Part shown: piece after piece, positions 34,201 through 45,844 of the stretch
Numbering within the stretch: position 1 is the first letter of the stretch
How the letters are laid out: each line of letters starts with the position of its first letter
Source: Eonycteris spelaea
Lineage: Eukaryota > Chordata > Mammalia > Chiroptera > Pteropodidae
Assembly: GCA_003508835.1 (NCBI GenBank)
Contig: PUFA01000027.1
Coordinates: forward strand, 6,200,001 to 6,264,000
Direction of reading: 5' to 3'
DNA: 64,000 nt
Made by a program: the position numbers and the translations under genes
The notes under the pieces: model-generated
Seen by the model: only the letters and a program-made list of their open reading frames with translations
Database searches by the model: none
What the model was told of the DNA's origin: nothing

Positions 34201-35544
34201 AAGATTATTTTCAACATTTTGTTATTTATATTTTGAATCTGCAAATGTGATGTGATTTTGATATTAGATATCATTATTAGTTACAATTCAAATACACTAT
34301 GGTAAAAAAAAAAAAAGCTCCATGCCTATCTATAAGTTATTTTTTATTTATGATTCTACTAATATTTCACAAAGCAACAAAATTTGTGGGAACTGACACA
34401 TTTTTCTGTCGTTTCCATTTCTTCTCATTTGTTTCCATAGCTGTGTGACAGGGCAATTCTATCATCAATGAATGACTTGAATAATTTATTGAAAAAAAAA
34501 AGTAAATCATGTGTTGGTACAGAAATATGTAAACATTAACTAATTGCATTATTTTGTTTTTGTTTTAACATATTGGTGAGGGACTGAACTTGTCTCTCAT
34601 TCTTTTCATTTACTATCACCAAGACTGGCAGACAGTACCTTAATGCATAATATTATCATGCCAAAGTCAATTTTACAATCCTACACTTTATTTTATGTCA
34701 ACATTAAGGGGATGATCATGCCTTTGATATTGCTGTTAAAGATAGATTCTGATGGAAAAATATCTTTTTCCTTTCTTGATCTCTCCTGATCCATTGTCTG
34801 TGACTTCTAAAGAATCTCTAAATGTCTTTAATTCGAGGAGTTTGTTTGATACCATGACTGACTGAATAAAGAAGGTAACATGCTTCTGAGGTAGACTGAA
34901 ATACTCAGAGAAAAGAAAACTACTTATGGTTGTTTGCTAAGGTTGGAAAATTTCCCAGACTGTAAGTTTCTTATTCTAGCATTAAAACCTAGCTAAATTT
35001 ATAGTCTTAGTCATAGGTTGGATTCATTCTAAATTTAGTATCTTGGAGAAATACTGTACAAAATGTATTTTGTGTTTTGCATCATTTACTGCATATTTAG
35101 TGTGAGAAGATAAAGTATTTTCCTTTAGATATGTGTATGTACATTTGTGCTTCCATCTTCTATTACTCATTATCTTTCACTGTTTTGAAAGAAAACTAAC
35201 TAAAAGAAAAAAAAAATAGATCTGCAACATTAACTTACATTGATTCAGTGGTAGCTATGCCAAGGCTTTTAAAGTGATTATCTCATTGTGAGTCTTTGCA
35301 AAACAAATGCCTGCACACGTAGAATAGTCTGAACAGCCCACAGGCTGATGTTTTGGTGTTCAAAGATCTTAGAAATGCTCAGTTCTCTGATTCTTCGCTC
35401 AACATAGATTTTGCAGTGTTTAACTTTAAAAAAATTATCAGCTGCTTTTCGGTTCTGTATTACCCACTCTCTTTTGTATTACAAATGTTTTAATAGTACA
35501 AAGAAAAAAACTGGTGGTTGACTACAGAGGCACAGCACAAAGTA
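34201..35544. other. Unassigned DNA
   Basis: Mixed composition with an A-run at 34303-34316. No recognised gene, RNA or repeat. The 60-codon minus frame at 34549-34367 has no known motif. Confidence 0.5.
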
Positions 35545-35765
35545 GAACAGGAATAGCTAGCATCTGTTGAGCACCTGCTGTGTATGCAAATGTGGTACAT
35601 TGTTTAAGGAAGTTATCAATGGAATGATAGTGTGAGGTAAAATATCAATATCCATTTGTAGCAAATGAGGTGATAGAGACTAAAGCACTTAAGCAACTCG
35701 ACCTTATATTATACAACCGGCATACTCAAGCCATGTAATTTTGACTCCAAACTTATTCTACCCAT
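35545..35765 (-). mobile_element. MIR SINE, antisense
   Basis: Plus strand reads AGCTAGCATCTGTTGAGCAC, CTGCTGTGTATGCAAATG, TATCAATATCCATTTGTAGC, AAATGAGGTGATAGAGACTA and AAGCACTTAAGCAACTCGAC, the complement of a MIR from tail to core. Confidence 0.7.
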
Positions 35766-35879
35766 AAGTACTAAATATAAATGAATAGTCAAACAATTTA
35801 AACATCACAAGGAAAGCACCATACACCATTTTTTAGCTCAGTTTAGGATTTTCGTACCCCATCTTTTTGTCAGTCATTT

Positions 35880-36280
35880 TAATTCTAAGTACACAAGAAG
35901 AAATATACATACCTTGCCTAGAGGTGGCTTACAATGTAGTAAAGCACAAGTAAACAAATAATTATTATAACAAGGCTTTAAGGGAGGGCAGGGTTCCAGA
36001 CACTGATAAACCGACGCACAGAGCATGAAATCACCTGATGCAGGTAGAGAACAACTTAGGAATTTGTTTCTTCTGTAACTCAACTTATAGGGTCATGTAG
36101 TATGATATTTTACTGAAATGGCAGACAGGGTCCTCCTGATAATGGGCTTATATACTGTATTAAGGAGACTGGACTCTAATCTGCAGGTTAGGAGTTCTAT
36201 TGAAAAATGTCAGCATTGTACTGATACATGAAGATTTTCATTTCAGAAATCTAACTCTAACAATGATGTAGATGAAGGGA
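35880..36280 (-). mobile_element. L2 LINE fragment, antisense
   Basis: GGTGGCTTACAATGTAGTAA with AAACAAATAATTATTATAAC, then GGAGACTGGACTCTAATCTG, AGGAGTTCTATTGAAAAATG and TTTCATTTCAGAAATCTAAC, the complement of L2 in order. Diverged. Confidence 0.55.
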
Positions 36281-36660
36281 AGAAATATCACTAATGGCAG
36301 TAAGTTCATTGGGGAGACTAAAAGATCAAGTCATCTCTGATTTCCTTTGTGTATCAACTTCATTCGTTCCTTGTTCTCTATGGTATTTAACGACTGTTGT
36401 TTTCAAAACACTTCTTTCCCTTTTTGTGTGCATGATCTTAACTAGGGGCCTTTTAAGACACTGCTTGATGAAAGAGAACTGGGAGATGAGTAAAACAGGC
36501 TAGTAAGTAAGAGGCTTGAATAAAGAAGGAGAAGGGTTCAGGGAGAGTTTATAAAGGTTGGAAGAGAGTATAGGCATGTTGATATTCTGAGAGGAACTCA
36601 CAATGAAAGATGGAGGAGAGAGAAAGAAAGTACAAGTTAACAGGAACAAGACAAATCACA
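36281..36660. other. Unassigned DNA, possibly more L2
   Basis: 36460-36600 is purine-rich (GAATAAAGAAGGAGAAGGGT, GTTGGAAGAGAGTATAGGCA), weakly like the continuing antisense L2. The 69-codon frame 36294-36503 has no recognised domain. Confidence 0.35.
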
Positions 36661-36675
36661 CTCAAAAAAGGTCAA

Positions 36676-37010
36676 TTATTATTATTATTATTATTTATTA
36701 TTAGTTTCAAATATATAGCACACTGATTAAATATTTATATACTTTATGAAGTGATCCCCCTGATTACTCTATTATCCCTCTGGCTCTATGCATAGCCATA
36801 CCTTATTGCTGTTGCATTTGCTATGCTGTGCTCCCCATCCCTGTGACTATCTATCAACTACTAATTTGTACTTCTTTAACCCTTCATGGTTTTTTCCCAG
36901 CCCTGCCCTCCCCTGTACCCCTCCCCTCTGGCCATCACCAGATTGTCCTCTACATTTGTGAATCTGTTTTCAATCAGTTTGTTCTTTCTGTTCCTTAGAT
37001 TCTGCATGAA
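36676..37010 (-). mobile_element. L1 3' end fragment, bat-type, antisense
   Basis: After an ATT-unit tail (36676-36705), the plus strand reads AGTTTCAAATATATAGCACA, TACTTTATGAAGTGATCCCC, CATCCCTGTGACTATCTATC, TTGTACTTCTTTAACCC, CCCTCTGGCCATCACCAGAT and CTGTTCCTTAGATTCTGCAT. This is the complement of an L1 3'UTR/ORF2 end of a type I associate with bats. 5'-truncated, as most L1 copies are. Confidence 0.75.
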
Positions 37011-37885
37011 AGCGAGCAAACTTAAAACATTATTGTCTCTCTCCCATGATGACTTGGATAAAATCAGTCATTTCATTTTTCCAGATCCAGGAGATTGATA
37101 TGCATTAAACCGAGAATGTGGGAAGAAGCCTCATATGCCTCTGAACGTTACCCAGAGCTCAGGAATAATAGGTATGTGTCTAGCTTTTTGTGAATAATAA
37201 AAACAAAGCCTATAATTAGTGTTTATTAAAAAGAGAATGGTCTAGTTCAGTACTCAATGTTTATGAAAAATACTTTGCAATCCCTGGCATATAATTAGTA
37301 TGCCAGAAAATTAATAGCATACATGTCACATACTTACCTGTAGAATTTATGAAGTTAATAGGGCATATTTTAAACTTGCTCTTAAGCTCAAATATGTTGA
37401 TTATACTGTTTCATTTTCTTTTGTTTATTGTTTACTGATGGGATCTAGATGAGATGAGCTAGCAAATTTTGGTGTACTTATTAATATACCAGCTAGTATT
37501 TCTTGCAAAAATTTAGAAATGATCTTCCTTACAAATATTCTCTTTTCAAGGTATTAGATTAATTTTTTCAGAAAACGTTTTTTTTAGCTTACTTTTCTAA
37601 TTAAATTTCTAAAATTTATTTTATTAATTTTTTGTGATGCTGTTTATTGTTTATTTTAAATGTGTATTGAGTTCTATTTTTTTCAAGCAGAAGCTAAGAG
37701 AATTGAGTGCATTATTTACTTAATTTCACATCAATATTATGTGAATTATTATGCAAGTATGTCAAGTTATTGCTCAGGATCATGTAGTTTATAAGCAATA
37801 TATTTTGAAGGATTATATTAGTCTGATAATTTTTGTTACATGAGTGACTCGTCTTTTTCAATATAGTGAAATTAGACTTAATATC
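37011..37885. other. Unassigned AT-rich DNA
   Basis: Nothing recognised beyond T-rich runs around 37560-37680. Confidence 0.5.
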
Positions 37886-37887
37886 CT

Positions 37888-38130
37888 CATTATTTTATTT
37901 ATTCATTCAACATATTTTTACTGAGTGTCTACCATGTGCCAAGCAGCATACTAAGTTCTGATGAAATATGGACATATGGTCGCTATACAAAAGAAAGTAG
38001 TTATGCAACACCAACACTGACTCATGTGTGCATAAACCAAATGCAGTTGTCATCACAGATGTAGATGCGTTCACAAAGGTGGGACAGTAAAGGTGCAATA
38101 GACATCTTTGTTTTTAGGAATGAGAGTGAG
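37888..38130 (-). mobile_element. L2 LINE 3' end, antisense
   Basis: TTATTTATTCATTCAACATA, TTTTTACTGAGTGTCTACCA and TGTGCCAAGCAGCATACTAA are the complement of the L2 tail ('caataaatatttgttgaatgaa' with the 'gtgcctggcacatag' box). The remainder is more diverged. Confidence 0.75.
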
Positions 38131-39371
38131 CATTACATCAGTAAATGAAATTCCCTGAGTTACTTATGAAAAGTATGTCTACTTATAGTCATATAACAGT
38201 TCCACAGGGTGCTTTTAGCAATATATGACATTCAAGAGCTGATCATGTTGTTAGAATTGGGAGAAGGGCTCAAATTTTTGTATACATTGCTGAGCTCTCA
38301 GGAAATAGTAAATTCCAGAAAGCCAGCTGCTTGTTTTGTGTCTGACTACATGCTTGCATGTGATATAAACAGCATGTAAAAAGAAAAGGGGGCAAAAACT
38401 ACAGGATGGTAGAAACCCACTGGAAATCTTCTAAGATCAAGTTTTTATATGGGAAGGGATAATGCCATAGAAGAGTTAATTTACCTTCAACAGTCAGAAG
38501 TAATTAATTACCACTATGATTCAAGCGTTTCTAAATTAAAACCTTAAAGGATGACACCAACTCTCATATATAGAATTATTTCCTAGACAGGGGTGGGGTG
38601 GAGGAAAAGCCCGACTACATACAAATTGATATCTTTAAATGGCGATCTCAACTAAAACACTCCAGTGGAGAAGCTATAAAATAGGCTACAACTACAAATT
38701 AATAAAAGTTAATTGGTATATGAACTCTTGCGAAGCTATAAATGTGGTAATTTTTGGTTTGTAGTCTTTATGAATGACTATTGGGTATAGGTGATTTTGA
38801 GATGAATCAGACATGATGTTCAACCTCAAGAAATATATAGTGTATTTCCTAGCATATTGTTTAAGATAATATATTTTAATAACATTTAAAATAATTAAAA
38901 TAGTGATTGCTTAATTAAGAGATGGGATACAATTTTACACAATTTTCAGATTTTTATTTTTATTTTTTTATCTGACCTGGTGAAACTAAAGCTTTACTGT
39001 AAATATCATTCCTTTCATTAAGAAAATAAATACAGTCACTGTTGGTCATATTTATTATTTATGTCAAAACATATATAGCAATACTCAGAATGCTTAAAAT
39101 TTACTCAATTTAATTTTTAAGGGCATATTTCAAAACTGTTTTTTGAAGTCAAGTAGCAAAAACTATAACTCTGGGCTACAAGTGTTTCAGTAAACAGATG
39201 AAACTAATGATGTCATAATATCACCTTCTGTTAGGCAAGCAGCAGACTCAGAATTTTTATTTGAGATTGGTAGAGTTTCCATGTGACCGATCTGAAAAAG
39301 CTATATTAAGAACTACTCCTTTTTTTTCTTTTTTAGACCAATATTTTATTGCTTAAAAAGTAGCCTTTAAG

Positions 39372-39402
<31 letters not shown>

Positions 39403-40155
39403 ATATTATATATATATATATATATGGACTGAACCAGAGAAACTGCAGTGTGCTTTCAAAATATATTTACCAATAAAAAAAAATTACATTGCAAATGTAT
39501 TTAATTGAGGCCTCACAATAGCTATAGTCTACTCCGAAAGCACATTATGACAGGGATTCAAATTACTCAGAACAATTTATAGAAATTTTTTAAATTATAA
39601 ATATTTAGGTGAAAATATTTTGTTTATTGTATAAGTACCTTGCATGGTTTTGCTATTTCTTAGCCTAGAATGTTTTTTTTCCCCTGAAGTATAATATTAA
39701 AATGTGAAGAAACACATGATATTTTTCAGTTACTTGTCCTTTAAAGGGATTGGTTTCACTATTTGAATTACTTTATTAGGGACACCTAAGAGTGAGTCAA
39801 TGAGCTATGCTTAATTTTAAAGAATAAATATCTATTTTACAGTATTCCTACTTAGCCCTGCATCTGTATAGTGTATTACAATAACTCTTTCTAGGTAGGA
39901 ATCAGAGTGCAGGAGGCATGTGTAAATTCTGCATCTTACTGGTAGTAGGCATTGAGCTGCATTTTAACCATTTAAATATTCCTGGGGACAACAGTACCTA
40001 CCCTATAAACTTAGAGTTTGAGAGAAAATCAAGTGAAACAATATGTGAAATTTGTATATTGTAGTTCTTCTTGCAGACAAAAAAGGAGTTATAATAGTGA
40101 CAGTGGTGGTTCGCAAATAGTTCATCTACTCCACATTTGCCAATATTTTGCAGGT
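38131..40155. other. Unassigned DNA with a long AT microsatellite
   Basis: No gene recognised. 38340-38840 and 39700-40100 have ordinary complexity; 39371-39426 is a TA repeat. Confidence 0.5.
39371..39426. repeat. (TA)n microsatellite
   Basis: Three blocks of perfect TA repeat separated by TTA interruptions. Confidence 0.95.
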
Positions 40156-40159
40156 AAAG

Positions 40160-40780
40160 ATAATTAGCTCTAATCATTCAGCTTTGGGTAGAAGTAGTAT
40201 GTGTCATTCAGAGGCAGGAGGGTAAAGAGACAGCGCATAACTATGCAGCCATCCAGCTCCCTTTCATAATTCCTTGATAGAGTTTTGAGTAAGAGATGTG
40301 AGAGAAAAGGGATAATTACAAGGTTCATGCCCTGAGCAGTTAGAAGGATGGAGTTCGTAACAATTATATGAGGAAGCCTATGCATGGGGCAGATATTATT
40401 TAGTTTGGACCCAAAGTTTGAGATGGCAATTATCTATCCAAGTGGAGATATCCTAGAGGCCATTGGATTTATCAGAATCGTCTTGCAGAGAGTTCTGAAC
40501 TGGAGGTATGAATATGGAAGTTGTTAACACATGGTCGGCTATCCAAATTTATGAGACTGAGATTACCAAGAAATGCAATGGAAATATAACTAAGGAATCG
40601 GAACAGAGCCCTGGGTCACTCCAACATTAGGAGGTTGAATAGAAGAGGAAGAATTAGCAAAGGAGATCAAGGAATTCCGGAAATGTGTGATGTGCTAGAA
40701 ATCAAGCAAAGAAAGTATAACAAGAAAAGGGAGGGATCACCTGTATCAAATGATGCTAATTGATAGCTCAATGAAAATAA
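40160..40780 (-). mobile_element. L2 LINE, reverse transcriptase region, antisense
   Basis: The plus strand carries the complement of the L2 RT segment: TTTGGACCCAAAGTTTGAGA, AGTGGAGATATCCTAGAGGC, GAACAGAGCCCTGGGTCACT, CCAACATTAGGAGGTTGAAT, AGAATTAGCAAAGGAGATCA and CTGTATCAAATGATGCTAAT, in L2 order. The complement of the CCCTGGGTCACTCCAACATT block corresponds to the conserved VPQGS-type motif of the RT. The frame is broken. Confidence 0.7.
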
Positions 40781-40849
40781 GAAGTAAAAAACCTGATCTT
40801 TGAGTTAGTAATATGAGGTTCCCATTATCTACTATTGTCTAGAAAATCA

Positions 40850-41034
40850 TCCTAAAATTACAGGGCTTAAACATAAATTTATTATTATCTCATCTAGCTC
40901 TAGGTGTTGACTGGTCTTTGTTTGGTGCTAACCACTTGAGGGCTCTCAGGCAGTTGCAATTAGAATATCTCTGATAGATCTCTCGCATAACTATCAGTTG
41001 ATGATGACTGTCAGCTAGTTGCTCACCTTGACCT
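40850..41034. mobile_element. Ancient interspersed repeat, left half
   Basis: AAATTACAGGGCTTAAACAT with AAATTTATTATTATCTCATC matches the start of a mammalian repeat family that begins 'ccaccccaaaacttagtggcttaaaacaac'. I recognise the family but cannot name it. An MLT1-type LTR splits it; it resumes at about 41525. Another copy lies at 45480-45840. Confidence 0.5.
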
Positions 41035-41522
41035 CCCAAACATGTCCACATTCTAATCTCTATAACCTATAAATAAGCTATGTTTCATGGCAAAGAGAAA
41101 TCCAGGTACCACATGGAATTAAAGTTGCTAATCAGCTGACCTTAAAATAGAGAACGTTTCTTGGATTATCCTATGGAAACCAGTTTATCTCAGGAATCCT
41201 TAAATGTAGAAGATGAAGGCAGAAGACTCACTCTGTGAAGTGAAGCAGTGTGAGAAAGACTCAACCACCATTACTGGCTTTGAAGGTAGAAGTAGGGGTC
41301 ACCAGTCAAGGAATGCAAGTGACTACTGGAAATTGGAAAAGACAAGCAAATGAATTCTACCCTGGAGTCTGAGATGAAGAGTAGCCCCGCCAACACTTAG
41401 ATTTTAGTGAGATACAGTTGAAATTCTGACCTCCAGACCTGAGAGATACTGTTTTGTTTTGTTTTGTTTTGTTTTAAGATACTAAGTTTGTGGTAATTTG
41501 TTCCACAAATAGGACATTAATG
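41035..41522 (+). mobile_element. MLT1-type (MaLR) LTR nested in the old repeat
   Basis: Blocks in sense order: AGCTATGTTTCATGGCAAAG, AAAGTTGCTAATCAGCTGAC, CTTGGATTATCCTATGGAAA, GGAATGCAAGTGACTACTGG, CCGCCAACACTTAGATTTTA and GGTAATTTGTTCCACAAATA. A (GTTTT)5 run sits at 41451-41475 where the LTR normally has 'ttgttttaag'. Confidence 0.75.
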
Positions 41523-41524
41523 CA

Positions 41525-41830
41525 GGCTGTCAAAAGAAGCACCTATTTGTCACCTCTCCATCTGGCCTAGGTGCCTCTGACCATGAAGGCTTGTTCCAAG
41601 AGGCTGAATTCTGAGAAAAAGTTATCCAAGAGATCAAGGCAGAAGGTGCAAGCTTCTCACTCTGAAAGTCTCAGAGATTTTAAAATATCACTTCTGCTGC
41701 ATGCTATTGATCAAATAATTAATTAAGTTGAGCCGAGATTCGGGGTTAGTTGTGGTAGACTATACCTGTTAATGTGAGGAGCAGGATACTTGTACAGAAT
41801 GGAAAAAAAAAATGATGGTAGACATCTTGA
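41525..41830. mobile_element. Ancient interspersed repeat, right half
   Basis: CACCTCTCCATCTGGCCTAG, GGCTTGTTCCAAGAGGCTGA, AAGAGATCAAGGCAGAAGGT, CACTTCTGCTGCATGCTATT and GATCAAATAATTAATTAAG follow the second half of the family that starts at 40850. Confidence 0.5.
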
Positions 41831-42254
41831 AGAATATCCATCATAGTAGATGAAAATGGAGAGCAGTATTAGTACAGTGGTGGAGTGAAAGCCTAATGGG
41901 AATGGGTTGAGGGGTAATTAAAGACGATAAATGAGACAGGAAATGTTTAGATAATTACTTTGAGGAAGCTTATGCAAAGAACAGAAAGTAGGTTGGCAAT
42001 GGGAAAAAAAAGTGGCATCAAAGGAAAAAAGGATGAGAGAAAGAATATCATGTATGTATATTAATTGTAATGGTTTATTAAAGAGACAAAATTTATATAT
42101 TTTTTAAATTTATATATACATGTCAAACTATTACAAAATTATTACCAGTATACACCAGATGACAATTCTCAAGTAAATTTTGGAAGAATCCAGTTGTAGC
42201 TTTGGTTTCAAGGAAGCAGATTCTGAGGCAAAAGTTTTTGTGTTAATATTTATT
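41831..42254. other. Unassigned DNA
   Basis: Purine-rich, then AT-rich. No gene or clear repeat recognised. Confidence 0.45.
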
Positions 42255-42625
42255 AAAGTATGTGCTATGGACTGACTTGTGTCTGTCCAAAATTTCTATG
42301 TTGAAGTCATAACCCCAGATGTGACTGAATTAGAGATAGAGTCTTTAAGGAGGTGACTAAAGTCAAATGAGGTTTTAAGGGTGGAGTATTGATCTGGCAG
42401 AACTAATGCCCTTATCAGAAGAGAAAGAGACATCAGAACTCTCTGTCTTGAAGAGACAGGGTATGAGGGCAGCTGTTTGCAAACCAGGAGCACTCACCAG
42501 AACCAGACCATGTTGGCCCCTGATCTCAGACTGTCAGACTCCAGAACTGTGAAAAAAAAAAAATACTGTTGTTTAAGTGACCTAGTCTACGGTATCCTGT
42601 TATGGTAGCCTGAGCTGACTAGTAT
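42255..42625 (+). mobile_element. MLT1/MST-type (MaLR) LTR, sense
   Basis: TGTGCTATGGACTGACTTGT, TTCTATGTTGAAGTCATAAC, CCCAGATGTGACTGAATTAG, TTTAAGGAGGTGACTAAAGT, GCCCTTATCAGAAGAGAAAG, GACTCCAGAACTGTGAAAAA, TGTTGTTTAAGTGACC and GTATCCTGTTATGGTAGCC followed by TGACTAGTA. Nearly complete. Confidence 0.88.
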
Positions 42626-42629
42626 GTAA

Positions 42630-44435
42630 ACCTAGGGAGGTAGGAGTGAAGGAAGGGAAATGAGATAGGGAAGGAGAGAGAAATTGGAAGGGACACTCCT
42701 AAGCTGGCCACTAAATATTTTAAGCATAACTGATTGCCTTTATATCTTAAAAAAATTTTTTTAAATGTAAGACTTTTAAAAATCCCTACAGGTACATAGT
42801 AAAATAGAAAATTCGGAATTTACTATAATTCATTTAAATAATCTGGATAACTAAGACAAATGCATAATTACATTTCCTTTGAAGTGTGTATAATGCCCCA
42901 ATTATCTAATTCTTTGAGTATATGAAAATGGACCTTAAGATTAAACTTCTTCCAATGCATACACTCCCTAATATAAATAAATTAGCTACATCTTTAATGT
43001 GTTACATTTTTCAGAATAGCAAGAAGAGGATTTGCAGTGGACACTAACGAGACACCTTAGATCTCTTTGGCCTAAGATACTCCTTGAATCAGGGCCTTTC
43101 CATAAATTTGATTGTGTAAACAAATTTAACAGCTCCTTGAACAATCACATAAGCAACTTATATGAATACATTTTTTTCTTTATTTCAACCCCAAATTTAA
43201 TAAACATAAACCAACCTGTCCTGAATACTTGCTCCTGAATACTTGCTCCTCATGTAGCATCATAACATAATGTTAAACATACTTGGACCTATCCTCTTTT
43301 TACACCACAAGGGTGGGGGAGGGGAAGTAAGAATGGATTATTCAAATGATTTAAATTCCTTTGAGACATGGCCCTACAGCAATACTATAAATTTTGTTTT
43401 CATTCCAAGGTTATTTGCGATGTCTGCTATGATTTAAAAGTCATGATTCTGTGGGAAATGACAATGATATTGAGCTCTAACAAATTGAATTGGTCTGAAG
43501 GTATTGGAAGATGACTAATAAATCTGCAACCTGATCCAGAAAATATTCTATACAAGAAGTGTTTTCTTCTTGAAACACATGTGACAACTTTTAAGTGTTA
43601 ATACCACGAGCTCTTTGGTTTACTTAAATTGTGTGTTTGGGAGTGATTTCATTTTTGTTATGCCCAACACCCACCTGCCTATGACAATTGCTTTGGATAA
43701 AGATACAAAGCAATATGATTTTGTTTTGTCTTCCATGCAGTGTAGCAGTTTATTTTTAATTTCATCTGGTTGCAAGAATTAGCAAGATACTTTTTGTACT
43801 GTGTATTGTGGAGTTTTTCATGCCATGAAAGGGAATACTATGTTTTCATAAGACTCTGCCAGGAATATGACTTAAAATTTGCCATTTTGCTACCACACAT
43901 TAAAATACATAAACACTTTTCCTGATATCAGAAAGGATGAGACAAGTCTTAAACATAATATGCATTTTTAGAAGTTTAATGCAGAGAATCAAACATGAAA
44001 TTATGATTTGAATGTAAACCACTTAACCCTATATTTGAAAAGTTTTTAGAGGTCTGTTTTTAAAACAACATTATTAACTGGCAGGATATTTACATGGAAT
44101 ATTTCTTCTTAAAGACATTCTAAACTCATATCAGAAAATTTATTACTTTTATTTATTAATTTCTTGCTATATTTGTAAATATTGGAAGTATAAATGGCTT
44201 ATTCACTAGATCCGAAAAAAGTTTTTAGATCAGATCAGATGGCTTCTCCGTTACAAAAGCTCACTATTGTTTTATCCCAATCTCTTCTTTAGAGACTCCA
44301 GCTTTTACTGTACAATCAATTTAACTGTACAATTAAGATTTTATTATATAGAGTCCTAATTGTAGTTTGTACCATATAAAGAATTTTAAAAATAGATAGA
44401 AGTTCCATATATCATGTCTAATGTTCCTTTATATT
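42630..44435. other. Unassigned DNA, largely repeat-free
   Basis: No gene signature. 43420-43810 has balanced composition and no recognised repeat. A 14-nt unit (CTGAATACTTGCTC) is repeated twice in tandem at 43221-43248. The 68-codon frame 43032-43238 has no known motif. Confidence 0.45.
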
Positions 44436-44439
44436 CTGT

Positions 44440-44645
44440 CTTCTCGGGGAAGTTTTGCTTGACTACATGAAATTATATTATTTGTTTACTTCCTCAAAAC
44501 CTTGTAGCACTTGATATTAGTATCATACTTTAACATGTCCTGTGTTATGAATATTGTAAATTTATTTTTAGATGTGCATATTTTATTTATATATTTCTTT
44601 TTAAAGTCAAATGAGGGCAAGTACCAAGACTTACATATTGAATAA
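44440..44645 (+). mobile_element. L2 LINE 3' part, sense
   Basis: TCTTCTCGGGGAAGTTTTGC with TTGACTACATGAA (the 'cttccctgaccac' block), AACCTTGTAGCACTTGATAT and AAAGTCAAATGAGGGCAAGT followed by ACCAAGACTTACATATTGAA. Diverged; a related MIR tail is the alternative. Confidence 0.5.
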
Positions 44646-44649
44646 AAAG

Positions 44650-45475
44650 AACACATGGGTTAATGGCTATTGAGATGACGCTTAAATGGATTATATTTGC
44701 ATGCATATACTTTGATAAAAATTGTATTGTGTTAAAATTATAAGTAAGTTCTGTTTTAAAACATTTTATCTTCCAAAATATTTTCAAATTAAGCTGATGA
44801 ATTCATAAAATAAATTAGCCTCTCAAACTATAAAATTCTGTCATGAATAATTATGATAAAATAAGAAAAAATAACCCACAACTGAATTAAAAATTATTTT
44901 TAAAAGTTTTAAATTTACAAAAAATAAAAGACAAAAATAACTTAAATACCTAACATTATGATTAGTTAAATTGGGTGTTTAGTGTATGCCCATGATGGGG
45001 TACTATGAAATCACTACAAACTAGGGAGAATATGCAATGAATTTGAAAGGTTTCTATTCAAGATTTTTTTAAGCTAGAAAAGTGCTCTTTTTTTGCAATA
45101 AAAATAAGAAGCAAGATGATAACCAATCTCTTTTGCCTGAGTCTGAGGAGTATCCCAGGACACAGAACTTTCAGTGCTAAAACAAGAAAAGTCCCAGACA
45201 AACTAGAATGGATTCGTCACCTTATAAGAGATCTATTTTAAATCGATGTGTGTGAGGTGTGATTTACTGTATACACGTATACACACACACACACCTTAAC
45301 GTACCCTTAAACGTACATATCTTAAATACGTTCAAATACTGAGAAAGACAAAGTATTAGATGTCTAGAAGAAAACATGCCAGAATATATGTATGTATGTA
45401 TGCACGTGTATGTGTGTGTATAAACATACATAAATATATACACACATATAAAATCTCCATTGAAAGGTGGAGACC
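44650..45475. other. Unassigned AT-rich DNA with CA/TG tracts
   Basis: AT-rich and A-rich to about 45115. CA units occur at 45276-45293 and ATGTATGT/ATACACAC units at 45385-45450; the overlapping open frames there on both strands are products of these tracts. Confidence 0.5.
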
Positions 45476-45479
45476 TACG

Positions 45480-45840
45480 TGTCAACTTTGCTGTGTAATA
45501 AGCAACCTCAAAAATCTCAAAGGCTCAGAAAGAGGTCAGCTGAAACTTGGCTAGATCAGGCTTGGATTGGATCCAGCATTATATGTGGGTCTATTTTACA
45601 TGCATCTCATTGTGGAACTCAGGCCAAAGGAGCACGGCTAGCATCATATGACATGGTGGCATCAGGAATATAAGAGACTAAGCCTCTGAAATATTTTGCT
45701 CTGCTCTGGCACTTCCACCCACATGCAACGTGTTATTTCTTCCCACATTCCAGAGGCCAAAGCAAATCCATGGCCAAGCCCAAATCCAGAGGGGCAGGAA
45801 GTATACTGTACCCTAAAAAGTAGCAGAGTAAATATTTGCT
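45480..45840. mobile_element. Ancient interspersed repeat, second copy
   Basis: GCTGTGTAATAAGCAACCTC, AAGGCTCAGAAAGAGGTCAG, TAGATCAGGCTTGGATTGGA, ACATGGTGGCATCAGGAATA, GGCCAAAGCAAATCCATGGC, CAAGCCCAAATCCAGAGGGG and AGTATACTGTACCC. Same family style as 40850-41830 ('gctgtgtaacaaaccacccc'). Small frames inside it are spurious. Confidence 0.55.
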
Positions 45841-45844
45841 GAGA

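Noticed and set aside
45264..45554. Overlapping small frames on both strands
   Set aside because: Generated by CA/TG and ATGT repeats; no coding signature.
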